Position numbers and translations under genes: made by a program. The notes under the pieces are model-generated. The model saw only the letters and a program-made list of their open reading frames with translations, did no database searches and was not told where the DNA came from. Below are positions 1 through 5,087 of a DNA stretch of 9,491 nt, in pieces (the stretch's first letter is position 1; each line of letters opens with the position of its first letter). Location: positions 1-9,491 of the forward strand of contig JBLRWH010000082.1 in the NCBI GenBank assembly GCA_047921395.1, written 5' to 3'. Source of the stretch: XN24 sp047921395. GTDB taxonomy: Bacteria; Pseudomonadota; Gammaproteobacteria; Steroidobacterales; XN24.

Positions 1-609
1 ATGGACGTCATCCAGGAGGAGGCCACGGAGGACTTCCACAAGGTCGGCACGGTCGGCAAGCTCGACAGCAGCGTGCGCGACGCATCGATCGGGCTGCTGT
101 ATCGAAAGCGCATCGGCTGGCTGGTCCTGCTGGTCTTCGGCAACCTGCTGTCCGGCGCAGGGATTCACTATTACGAGGACACGATCGCCGCGGTGGTCGC
201 ACTGGTGTTTTTCCTGCCGCTCTTGATCGGCTCGAGCGGCAATGCCGGCTCGCAGGCGGCGACCCTGATGGTGCGCGCCCTGGCCACCGGCGACGTCATG
301 CTCAAGGACTGGGGCAAGATGCTCGGCCGGGAGATCCTGATTGCCATCCTGCTGGGACTGACCATGGCGCTGGCGGTGTCCAGCATCGGCTGGTACCGCG
401 GCGGACCGGGCGTCGCGCTCGCCGTGGCGCTGACCATGGTGCTGGTGGTGCTGGTCGGCAGCCTGATCGGGATGTCGCTGCCGTTCGTGCTCAGCCGTTT
501 CAAGCTGGACCCGGCGACGGCCAGTGCCCCGCTGGTGGCCACACTGGCCGATGCCTCGGGCGTGTTCATCTACTTCGCGGTGGCGACTGCCATCCTGTTT
601 CCGGCCTGA
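1..609 (+). CDS. mgtE: MgtE magnesium channel/transporter, C-terminal part (5' end outside window)
   Basis: This is the 3' end of an MgtE (SLC41-related) Mg2+ channel gene in the inner membrane. Complete MgtE has about 450 residues: an N domain, two CBS domains, a plug helix and five membrane helices. Only the last 202 residues are here, so the ATG at position 1 is an internal Met, not the start. Residues 2-15 match the end of the CBS/plug-helix linker, including the family-typical EEATEDFHK. Residues 37-57, 61-77, about 107-130, 135-160 and 177-200 are hydrophobic and account for the pore domain. Signature motifs are SSGNAGSQ at 78-85 followed by ATLMVRALATGD, and PLVATLADASG at 177-187. Asp184 aligns with the conserved pore Asp that binds Mg2+ in the Thermus thermophilus protein. 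The gene converges on the glycosyltransferase gene with a 10-nt gap. The family assignment is firm. The upstream regulatory half cannot be judged. Confidence 0.93.
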   Translation: MDVIQEEATEDFHKVGTVGKLDSSVRDASIGLLYRKRIGWLVLLVFGNLLSGAGIHYYEDTIAAVVALVFFLPLLIGSSGNAGSQAATLMVRALATGDVMLKDWGKMLGREILIAILLGLTMALAVSSIGWYRGGPGVALAVALTMVLVVLVGSLIGMSLPFVLSRFKLDPATASAPLVATLADASGVFIYFAVATAILFPA

Positions 610-628
610 GCCGGCGGCCTCAGGCCGG
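601..628. terminator. Bidirectional hairpin between mgtE and agt, holding both stop codons
   Basis: CCGGCCTGAG (601-610) and CTCAGGCCGG (619-628) form a perfect 10-bp stem with an 8-nt loop. The TGA stop of mgtE (607-609) lies in the left arm, and the stop of the opposing gene (620-622) lies in the right arm. No T-tract follows on either strand, so it is not a classical intrinsic terminator. It is a plausible bidirectional transcription barrier or a 3'-end stabilising hairpin. Confidence 0.5.
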
Positions 629-1615
629 CACGAGGTGGGCGCAGAACTCCTCTGTCGCCCGTTCCCAGCTGTGCTCGAGGGCCTGGCGCCGACAGGCCTC
701 GCGGTCCAGGGCGAGCGCGCCGTGCACCGCCGTGGCGAGGTCCTCGTCGAGCACGCCGGTTTCGCCATTACGGACCACGTCGCGCGGACCTGGGACGGGG
801 TAGGCGGCCACGGGCAGGCCGCAGGCCATCGCCTCGAGCAGGACGATCCCGAACGTATCGGTCCGGCTGGGGAACACGAAGACGTCGGCCGAGGCCAACA
901 ACGTGGCGAGCTCGATGCCGAACTTCGGCCCGAGGAAATTCACGTCGGGCCATTCTGCGCGGAGCGTGTCAAGCGAGGGACCGCCACCGACCACCCAGCG
1001 GGTGCCCGGCAGGTCGAGGCGCAGGAAGGCCTCGATGTTCTTCTCGACCGAGACGCGGCCCATGTACATCAGGTGCGGCCCGGGACCGGGCAGGCGGGTG
1101 CGTCGGTCCGGGTGAAAGATCTCCGTATCGACGCCGCGTCCCCACACCACCGGGCTGTGAAACCCCCGGGACGACAGCTCGGCCTGCTGCGTCTGGGTCG
1201 GCACGAGGGTGCGCGCCGCCGCATCGTGAAACCAGCGCAACATGCCCCAGGTCCAGGCCTCCGGAATCGGGGCGCGCAGGCGCACGTACTCCGGAAAGCG
1301 CGTGTGGAACGAGGTCGTGAATATCATGCCGCGCTTGCGGCACCAGCGACGCCCGGCCATCCCGATCGGACCCTCGGTCGCGATATGCACGGCATCGGGA
1401 CGGAACTCATCCAGGATCCGGCTGGCCCTGTACCACGGCCACGCGGCGAGCCGGATCTCGGGATAGGTCGGGCAGGCAAAGGTGAAGAAAGGCAGGGGCG
1501 TCACGGCCCTCACCTGGTGCCCAAGCTGGCGTAGGCATCTTGCCGTTTCCCCCAGGGTGCGCACTACGCCGTTGGTCTGGGGCAACCAGGCGTCGGAGAC
1601 CAGCGCGATCTTCAC
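620..1615 (-). CDS. agt: GT4-family glycosyltransferase, probable diacylglycerol glycosyltransferase Agt
   Basis: This is a cytoplasmic or membrane-associated retaining GT-B glycosyltransferase of 331 aa. The N-terminal acceptor domain opens with MKIALVSDAW and LPQTNGVVRTL (residues 1-21). It also has the CPTYPEIRLA (48-57) and TSFHTRFPEYVR (101-112) motifs of the subfamily that accompanies PlcP-type phosphoesterases. The donor domain shows GRGVDTEIFHP (159-169), MGRVSVEKN (185-193, with Lys192 expected at the donor phosphates), GGGP (210-213) and the EX7E-type pair Asp253/Glu261 in TDTFGIVLLEAMA. Asp in place of the first Glu is, to my knowledge, usual here. The start is GTG (1613-1615), sharing GTGA with the stop of the upstream phosphoesterase gene. 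No strong Shine-Dalgarno is seen, so translation is probably coupled. Family knowledge: Agt glycosylates the diacylglycerol released by PlcP. The exact sugar donor cannot be read from sequence. A different lipid or glycan acceptor remains possible. Confidence 0.7.
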   Translation of the reverse strand: MKIALVSDAWLPQTNGVVRTLGETARCLRQLGHQVRAVTPLPFFTFACPTYPEIRLAAWPWYRASRILDEFRPDAVHIATEGPIGMAGRRWCRKRGMIFTTSFHTRFPEYVRLRAPIPEAWTWGMLRWFHDAAARTLVPTQTQQAELSSRGFHSPVVWGRGVDTEIFHPDRRTRLPGPGPHLMYMGRVSVEKNIEAFLRLDLPGTRWVVGGGPSLDTLRAEWPDVNFLGPKFGIELATLLASADVFVFPSRTDTFGIVLLEAMACGLPVAAYPVPGPRDVVRNGETGVLDEDLATAVHGALALDREACRRQALEHSWERATEEFCAHLVPA

Positions 1616-2412
1616 GCCGCGCTGTCCAGGGGTGGCAGGGTCAGTTCACGGGCCCGGATCTCCGCCCAGTGCAGCAGCTCGAGTCGGCCGTCCCGATGCT
1701 CCGCGAGCGCGGAACAGCTCTCGACCCAGTCGCCATCGTTGCAGTACAGGACGCCGTCGACCATCCGGATCTCGGGGCGGTGGATGTGCCCGCACACCAG
1801 GCCATCCACGCCCTCCTGCCGCGCCGCTCGCGCCACCGCGCTTTCAAAGTCGCCGATATACTGCACGGCATTCTTGACCCGGTGCTTGAGGAACGCCGCG
1901 AGCGACCAGTACCCATAGCCGAAGCGGCGACGAAAGGCATTCAGGTAGCGGTTCAGCCAGATCAGGAACTCGTAGGCGTTGCTGCCGATGCGCGCGAGCA
2001 TCGGGCTGCAGCGTACGACGCCGTCGAACTCGTCACCGTGCAGGACCAAGAGCCGCCGGCCGTCAGCGGTCACGTGCATGCGCCGCGCCACGATCTCGAC
2101 ATTGCCGAACACGGTGCCGATATGGCTGCGGAACAGCTCGTCGTGGTTGCCCGGGACGTAGACCACGCGGGTCCCGTGACGCGCCATGCCGAGGATGGTT
2201 CGAACCACCTCGTTGTGTTCCTGGGGCCAGTACAGGCCTCGGCGCATGCTCCAGAAATCGATGATGTCACCGACCAGGTAAAGCGTTTCACAGCGGACCG
2301 AGTGCAGGAAATCGAGCAGCAGGCCCGCCTGGCAACCTCGGGCCCCGAGGTGAATGTCCGAGATGAACACCGTGCGGAAGTTCATTGGGCGCATGTTGTG
2401 CACTGATGACAC
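1612..2412 (-). CDS. plcP: Calcineurin-like metallophosphoesterase, probable phospholipase C PlcP (LpxH-like)
   Basis: This is a 266-aa dinuclear metallophosphoesterase. Using the GTG at 2412, the metal motifs in order are SDIHLG (18-23), GDIIDFW (48-54), GNHDE (88-92), HGDEFD (124-129) and GHIH (207-210), so all expected ligands are present. Databases usually label such proteins UDP-2,3-diacylglucosamine diphosphatase. True E. coli-type LpxH has GNRD and HGDTLCT motifs, whereas GNHDE plus HGDEFD and a downstream GT4 partner fit PlcP. PlcP removes phosphate-containing headgroups from membrane phospholipids and leaves diacylglycerol. The start was chosen from a GGAGG at 2419-2423, six bases before the GTG at 2410-2412. 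The ATGs at 2394 and 2385 are also in frame but lie too far from that site. The gene overlaps agt by 4 nt. PlcP is the better reading, but an LpxH-like role in lipid A synthesis cannot be excluded. Confidence 0.68.
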   Translation of the reverse strand: MSSVHNMRPMNFRTVFISDIHLGARGCQAGLLLDFLHSVRCETLYLVGDIIDFWSMRRGLYWPQEHNEVVRTILGMARHGTRVVYVPGNHDELFRSHIGTVFGNVEIVARRMHVTADGRRLLVLHGDEFDGVVRCSPMLARIGSNAYEFLIWLNRYLNAFRRRFGYGYWSLAAFLKHRVKNAVQYIGDFESAVARAARQEGVDGLVCGHIHRPEIRMVDGVLYCNDGDWVESCSALAEHRDGRLELLHWAEIRARELTLPPLDSAA

Positions 2413-2418
2413 CTGTGG

Positions 2419-2423
2419 CCTCC
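2419..2423 (-). promoter_or_regulatory. Shine-Dalgarno GGAGG fixing the GTG start of plcP
   Basis: On the minus strand GGAGG is followed by six bases (CCACAG) and then GTG at 2412-2410. This is ideal spacing. The downstream in-frame ATG codons at 2394 and 2385 have no site of their own. Confidence 0.6.
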
Positions 2424-2456
2424 GGTGCGGGGTCGACGGCACAATGGCCCCGGTCC

Positions 2457-2485
2457 GTTACAGCGCCATCAAGGGCGGGTGACAA
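2457..2485 (-). promoter_or_regulatory. Candidate sigma-70 promoter for plcP-agt
   Basis: On the minus strand TTGTCA (2480-2485, 5 of 6 matches to the -35 consensus) is followed by a 17-bp spacer and TGTAAC (2457-2462, 4 of 6 to the -10). Transcription would start near 2450, giving a leader of about 38 nt before the GTG at 2412. I searched for two CTGTCAT-type repeats 11 bp apart (a Pho box). I found only a weak half-site overlapping the -35, so phosphate control is not shown by the sequence. Confidence 0.4.
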
Positions 2486-2533
2486 TCGTGTTGCGATGCG
2501 GTGTCCAGAGAGGGCCGCACGGCCCCGCGAACC

Positions 2534-2542
2534 TGATAAAAA
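2534..2542 (+). promoter_or_regulatory. Weak extended -10 candidate for the leader frame and dtd
   Basis: TGA followed by TAAAAA resembles an extended -10 (TGn plus 4 of 6 matches), with no recognisable -35. It lies about 30 bp before the leader ATG at 2571, in the A+T-richer part (2530-2645) of the divergent region. The rest of 2443-2665 shows only a small GGGCC/GGCCC hairpin at 2512-2525. The evidence for this promoter is weak. Confidence 0.22.
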
Positions 2543-2555
2543 TGTTCCCACACGC

Positions 2556-2561
2556 AAGGAG
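2556..2561 (+). promoter_or_regulatory. Shine-Dalgarno AAGGAG for the short leader frame
   Basis: AAGGAG is followed by nine bases and then ATG at 2571. It sits about 105 bases upstream of the dtd start and so cannot serve dtd directly. This is the main reason to believe the 32-codon frame is translated. Confidence 0.5.
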
Positions 2562-2570
2562 TTCTGCTGA

Positions 2571-2669
2571 ATGTGGATACATGCGCCTGATTTATTCGAG
2601 ATATTTGCATGTTGGTGGGAAAAGTATTCCTATTGTCCCTTAATTGAGCGGGCGAGGAGCCTTTCTTGA
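2571..2669 (+). CDS. 32-aa aromatic-rich leader peptide frame overlapping dtd
   Basis: A small open frame of 32 codons starts at ATG 2571 behind a well-placed AAGGAG. It ends with TGA at 2667-2669, which shares TTGA with the TTG start of dtd (2666). The peptide begins MWIHAPDLF and contains CWWEKYSYC. It holds three Trp, two Phe, two Tyr and two Cys. Codons such as TTA, ATA, TTT, TGT and TAT are unlike the strongly G+C-ending codons of neighbouring genes. This fits either a regulatory leader that is meant to be translated slowly or simply non-coding A+T-rich promoter DNA. No signal peptide, domain or family is recognised. If translated, it would be coupled to dtd. Its aromatic content matches the aromatic D-amino acids handled by the downstream enzyme. 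That is an inference from composition and position only. Confidence 0.4.
   Translation: MWIHAPDLFEIFACWWEKYSYCPLIERARSLS
2654..2659 (+). promoter_or_regulatory. Shine-Dalgarno GAGGAG fixing the TTG start of dtd
   Basis: GAGGAG is followed by six bases and TTG at 2666-2668. The family N-terminus MIALIQRV begins exactly here, so the rare TTG start is well supported. Confidence 0.65.
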
Positions 2670-3139
2670 TCGCCCTCATTCAACGGGTAACGGAAGCCTC
2701 CGTGACGGTCGACGACGAGATCGTGGGCCGCATCGGCCCCGGGCTGCTGGCCCTGGCCGCCGTCGAGCGCGGCGACGATGAGCGCAGGGCCATTCGGCTG
2801 GCTGAGCGGATCGTCGGCTACCGGGTGTTCGAGGACGCCGAGGGGCGCATGAACAGGACCCTGGCCGACACCGGCGGCGGCCTGCTGCTGGTCTCCCAGT
2901 TCACCCTGGCGGCCGACACCCGCAAGGGCGCGCGGCCGAGCTTTACGCCTGCCGCTGGACCGGAGACCGGGCGCGTGCTGTTCGACGCGCTGGTGTCGGC
3001 CGCCCGGCGCTTCCACCAGCCCGTGGAGACTGGCCGATTCGGCGCGCGGATGCGCGTTGCGCTGGTCAACGACGGGCCGGTGACCTTCTGGCTGCGCGTC
3101 CCTCCCGATGGCAGCGATGACCGCATTGATAGCGTATGA
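2666..3139 (+). CDS. dtd: D-aminoacyl-tRNA deacylase (D-Tyr-tRNA(Tyr) deacylase)
   Basis: DTD hydrolyses D-aminoacyl-tRNAs (D-Tyr, D-Trp, D-Phe, D-Asp) and Gly-tRNA(Ala), a proofreading step in the cytoplasm that keeps D-residues out of proteins. The protein is a homodimer that takes the D-aminoacyl moiety at the dimer interface. Visible motifs are the N-terminal MIALIQRVTEASV, the catalytic SQFTL (77-81, with Thr80), TGRFGARM (122-129) and the Gly-cisPro motif NDGPVT (135-140). All are intact. Length is 157 aa against about 145 for most members, because of a short acidic C-terminal extension after residue 146. The start is TTG, with GAGGAG six bases upstream, and it overlaps the stop of the small leader frame. 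tatA follows after 51 nt on the same strand, so dtd may be co-transcribed with tat. The identity is secure. Confidence 0.95.
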   Translation: MIALIQRVTEASVTVDDEIVGRIGPGLLALAAVERGDDERRAIRLAERIVGYRVFEDAEGRMNRTLADTGGGLLLVSQFTLAADTRKGARPSFTPAAGPETGRVLFDALVSAARRFHQPVETGRFGARMRVALVNDGPVTFWLRVPPDGSDDRIDSV

Positions 3140-3159
3140 TTGCCAGTCTGCGCGTGGTA

Positions 3160-3174
3160 ACGGCCTGGGGCCGT
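3160..3174 (+). other. Short hairpin between dtd and tatA
   Basis: ACGGCC (3160-3165), loop TGG and GGCCGT (3169-3174) form a 6-bp G+C-rich stem that ends six bases before the GGAGG of tatA (3181-3185). There is no T-tract. It could be a processing or partial attenuation site separating dtd from tat transcripts, or it could be chance in G+C-rich DNA. Confidence 0.25.
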
Positions 3175-3190
3175 CTAATCGGAGGATCGC

Positions 3191-3433
3191 ATGGGTCTCG
3201 GTGGCATCAGTCTCTGGCAACTCCTGATCATTCTGTTGATCGTGGTCTTGATCTTCGGCACGAAGCGCCTGAAGAGCATCGGCTCGGACCTCGGGGGCGC
3301 CGTCAAGGGCTTCCGCAGCTCGATGCAGGACGGCGAGTCGGACGCCCGCAAGGAACAACTGGCGGACAAGAGCAAGGAAGACGCTGACTTCCCTGAGAAA
3401 GAGGTCAAGGAAAAGGACCAGAACAAGGTCTGA
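3191..3433 (+). CDS. tatA: Sec-independent protein translocase subunit TatA
   Basis: TatA polymerises at the inner membrane to form the pathway through which folded twin-arginine proteins pass. The 80-aa protein has one membrane helix (about residues 6-22), the FG hinge at 22-23 and TKRL (24-27). An amphipathic helix (about 28-45) and a charged, disordered Lys/Glu/Asp-rich tail follow. The length and order are typical. GGAGG at 3181-3185 sits five bases before ATG 3191, fixing the start. It is the first gene of tatABC, with tatB starting 5 nt after its stop. Residue 8 is Leu, and the acidic residue that marks TatB at this place is absent, so TatA is the right paralogue. Confidence 0.95.
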   Translation: MGLGGISLWQLLIILLIVVLIFGTKRLKSIGSDLGGAVKGFRSSMQDGESDARKEQLADKSKEDADFPEKEVKEKDQNKV

Positions 3434-3438
3434 CCCCG

Positions 3439-3804
3439 GTGTTCGACATCGGCTTCTGGGAACTCTCTCTGATCATGCTGCTGGCCCTGCTCATCGTGGG
3501 GCCCGAGCGGCTGCCTGGCATGGTCAGCACGATCGGCAACTGGGCCGGGCGCGCCAAGTTCATGGCGCGCAGCCTGCGGATGCAGGTCGAGCGGGAACTC
3601 GCCCGGGAAGTCGCCGAGGGCAAGAAAGAGCCCGGCGCCGCTAAACCGCCGGCCACGCCGCCCGCCGCGCAAACGCCGGTGCAGCAGGCCGCGGAGGCGG
3701 CGCAGGTCGCCCAGGAAGAGGCAATGAAGGCGGCGCGCGAGAAACAGCGAAGCGTCCAGGAGACGGTGGAGAACCAGGGCGATGAGCGAAGCCGAACGGA
3801 CTGA
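3439..3804 (+). CDS. tatB: Twin-arginine translocase subunit TatB
   Basis: TatB partners with TatC in the receptor complex that binds twin-arginine signal peptides. The 121-aa protein starts MFDIGFWELSLI, with Glu8 in the membrane helix as is usual for TatB. It then has the hinge motif GPERLP (21-26), an amphipathic helix to about residue 60 and a long Ala/Gln/Pro/Glu-rich tail likely to be partly coiled or disordered. The start is GTG at 3439, five bases after the tatA stop. No strong Shine-Dalgarno is visible, so translation is probably coupled to tatA. Its last 23 bases overlap the start of tatC in another frame. Confidence 0.93.
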   Translation: MFDIGFWELSLIMLLALLIVGPERLPGMVSTIGNWAGRAKFMARSLRMQVERELAREVAEGKKEPGAAKPPATPPAAQTPVQQAAEAAQVAQEEAMKAAREKQRSVQETVENQGDERSRTD

Positions 3805-4567
3805 GGGCCAGGGCGAAGGCTCGCTGCTGTCTCATCTCGTCGAGCTCCGCACCCGGCTCCTGAAGATGGTCGTGGCGGTGCTGGTGATCTTCATCTGCCT
3901 CGTGCCATTCGCCGACACGATTTTCACGCTCGCGGCGACGCCCCTGATGGCGCGCCTGCCGGAAGGCACCAGCATGATCGCGACGCAGGTGGCGTCGCCG
4001 TTCCTGACGCCCTTCAAGCTGGCGCTGGCGGTCGCCGTGTTCCTCGCCATGCCGATCCTGCTTTACCAGGCCTGGGCCTTTGTCGCGCCGGGGCTGTACA
4101 AGCACGAGCGCCGCCTCGTGGTGCCGCTGATGACCTCGAGCATCGTGCTGTTCTACAGCGGCGTCGCGTTCGCCTATTTCGTGGTGTTTCCGCTCATGTT
4201 CGGCTTCTTCACGAAAGTGGCGCCGTCGGGCGTGACGGTGATGACGGACATCTCGGCCTACCTGGACTTCGTGCTCGCGCTGTTCTTCGCCTTCGGCCTG
4301 GCGTTCGAGGTGCCCGTCGCGACGGTGCTGGCGGTCTGGGCGGGCTTCACGACGCCGGCGAAGCTGGCGCAGAAGCGCCCCTACGTCCTGCTCGGCGCCT
4401 TCGTGCTGGGCATGCTGCTGACCCCGCCCGACGTGATCTCGCAGACACTGCTGGCCGTGCCGGTCTACATCCTGTTCGAGGGCGGCATCATCATGGCCCG
4501 CGTCATGGTCCCCGGCCACAAGGAAGTCGAGGCCCAGCAGAAACAGGACTCGCAGGAAGGGCTCTAA
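3782..4567 (+). CDS. tatC: Twin-arginine translocase core subunit TatC
   Basis: TatC is the six-helix membrane protein that recognises the twin-arginine motif and assembles TatA and TatB. The 261-aa sequence carries SHLVELRTRLL (17-27, with Glu21 and Arg23), SPFLTPFKLAL (72-82), YQAWAFVAPGLYKHERR (95-111, with Glu109 matching the signal-binding Glu of E. coli), FGLAFEVPV (171-179, with Glu176) and LTPPDVISQ (213-221). All signature residues are present. The ATG at 3782 lies inside the end of tatB (23-bp overlap) and gives the expected N-terminal length. The C-terminal tail after about residue 245 is short and hydrophilic. No tatD follows. The next gene is convergent after 39 nt. Confidence 0.96.
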   Translation: MSEAERTEGQGEGSLLSHLVELRTRLLKMVVAVLVIFICLVPFADTIFTLAATPLMARLPEGTSMIATQVASPFLTPFKLALAVAVFLAMPILLYQAWAFVAPGLYKHERRLVVPLMTSSIVLFYSGVAFAYFVVFPLMFGFFTKVAPSGVTVMTDISAYLDFVLALFFAFGLAFEVPVATVLAVWAGFTTPAKLAQKRPYVLLGAFVLGMLLTPPDVISQTLLAVPVYILFEGGIIMARVMVPGHKEVEAQQKQDSQEGL

Positions 4568-4582
4568 CCGGGACGTCGCGGC

Positions 4583-4602
4583 CCTCGAGCGCCTCGAGGC
4601 GC
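4583..4602. terminator. Palindrome between convergent tatC and DUF1244 genes
   Basis: CCTCGAG (4583-4589), loop CGC and CTCGAGG (4593-4599) form a 7-bp stem. An alternative is the perfect 14-nt palindrome GCGCCTCGAGGCGC at 4589-4602. It fills most of the 39-nt gap between the two stops. There is no T-tract on either side, so it is a possible bidirectional terminator or 3'-end structure. Confidence 0.42.
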
Positions 4603-4606
4603 CCAG

Positions 4607-4918
4607 CTACTGCTTCTTGGCCCGCGCGAACTCCGCAAGCTGCTCCGGCGTGGCCTCGCGCTGGTGGCGCGCCTTGTACTCCGCGTAGGGCATGCCGTAC
4701 ACGATCTCCCGCGCCTGGTCGTAGTCCAGCTCGATGCCCCGTTCGGCCGCGGCGGCCGCGTACCACTTCGACAGGCAGTTGCGACAGAAATACGCCAGGT
4801 TCATCAGGTCGAGGTTCTGCACCTCGGGATGGCTGCGCAGGTGCTCGAGCAGCCGCCGCAAGACCTCCGCCTCGATCTCGTTGCGGGTGGCGCCGTCGAT
4901 GGGGGTGCTGTCGCTCAT
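4607..4918 (-). CDS. DUF1244 family protein with CxxC motif
   Basis: A 103-aa soluble protein of the DUF1244 family (PF06844), function unknown to me. The family hallmark FCRNCLSKWY is at residues 44-53, with Cys45 and Cys48 suggesting metal or thiol chemistry. YGMPYAEYKA is at 74-83, and the C-terminus is helical and charged. The start is ATG 4918, the first Met before the conserved region. A much longer in-frame extension upstream is low-complexity and unlike the family. AGGC repeats directly upstream act as a poor Shine-Dalgarno. The gene is divergent from the DMT permease gene and convergent with tatC, so it is probably a single-gene transcript. Confidence 0.85.
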   Translation of the reverse strand: MSDSTPIDGATRNEIEAEVLRRLLEHLRSHPEVQNLDLMNLAYFCRNCLSKWYAAAAAERGIELDYDQAREIVYGMPYAEYKARHQREATPEQLAEFARAKKQ

Positions 4919-4930
4919 GCCTGCCTGCCT
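4919..4930. repeat. Three tandem GCCT units at the DUF1244 start
   Basis: Three GCCT units (AGGC on the coding strand) abut the ATG of the DUF1244 gene, so the ribosome-binding region is a short tandem repeat. The AGG copies lie 1, 5 and 9 bases from the start. Three units are too few to claim phase variation. Confidence 0.3.
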
Positions 4931-5009
4931 GTGTTCATGTTGCGGGGGTCCTGTCGATGACGGATTGCGACGCGCCTGCCAGCGCGGTGCGAGGGCGTGG
5001 CGAAACGGC

Positions 5010-5040
5010 ATTATAGCGGCGACATCGCGCCTGCTGTCGC
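5010..5040 (-). promoter_or_regulatory. Candidate promoter for the DUF1244 gene
   Basis: On the minus strand there is a perfect TATAAT at 5010-5015. GCGACA at 5035-5040 (4 of 6) stands as -35 with a long 19-bp spacer. Transcription would start near 5003 and leave an untranslated leader of about 85 nt before ATG 4918. Confidence 0.4.
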
Positions 5041-5062
5041 CGGCCCGGCCCGGCAGTACAAT
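5034..5062 (+). promoter_or_regulatory. Candidate promoter for the DMT permease gene
   Basis: TACAAT at 5057-5062 (5 of 6) is preceded at 17 bp by CTGTCG at 5034-5039 (3 of 6). The start would be near 5069, about 19 nt before ATG 5088. The -35 overlaps the -35 of the opposing promoter. If this promoter is real, the upstream in-frame ATG at 5061 cannot be the translation start. Confidence 0.35.
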
Positions 5063-5067
5063 GCCGG
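5050..5067. repeat. Inverted repeat over the -10 of the DMT promoter
   Basis: CCGGCA (5050-5055), a six-base spacer and TGCCGG (5062-5067) flank and partly cover the TACAAT box. The symmetry and position resemble an operator, but no regulator gene is adjacent. Confidence 0.3.
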
Positions 5068-5087
5068 CTGTTTGCCGCGAGATCACC

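Noticed and set aside
1612..2412. Canonical LpxH of lipid A synthesis
   Set aside because: Motifs GNHDE and HGDEFD differ from E. coli-type LpxH, and the overlapping GT4 gene fits PlcP-Agt. It is kept as an alternative rather than as the main call.
2443..2500. Pho box upstream of plcP
   Set aside because: Only one weak CTGTCAT-like unit (TTGTCAC) is seen, with a poor second copy 11 bp on. This is below what I would call a PhoB site.
2575..2615. dif-like or attachment site around the ACATGC / GCATGT inverted repeat (2579-2584, 2607-2612)
   Set aside because: The 22-nt spacer and lack of the XerC/XerD arm sequences do not fit dif, and there is no integrase or tRNA nearby.
5061..5087. Upstream ATG at 5061 as the start of the DMT permease
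   Set aside because: It lies in the likely -10 box, has no ribosome site, and adds nine residues not typical of the family.
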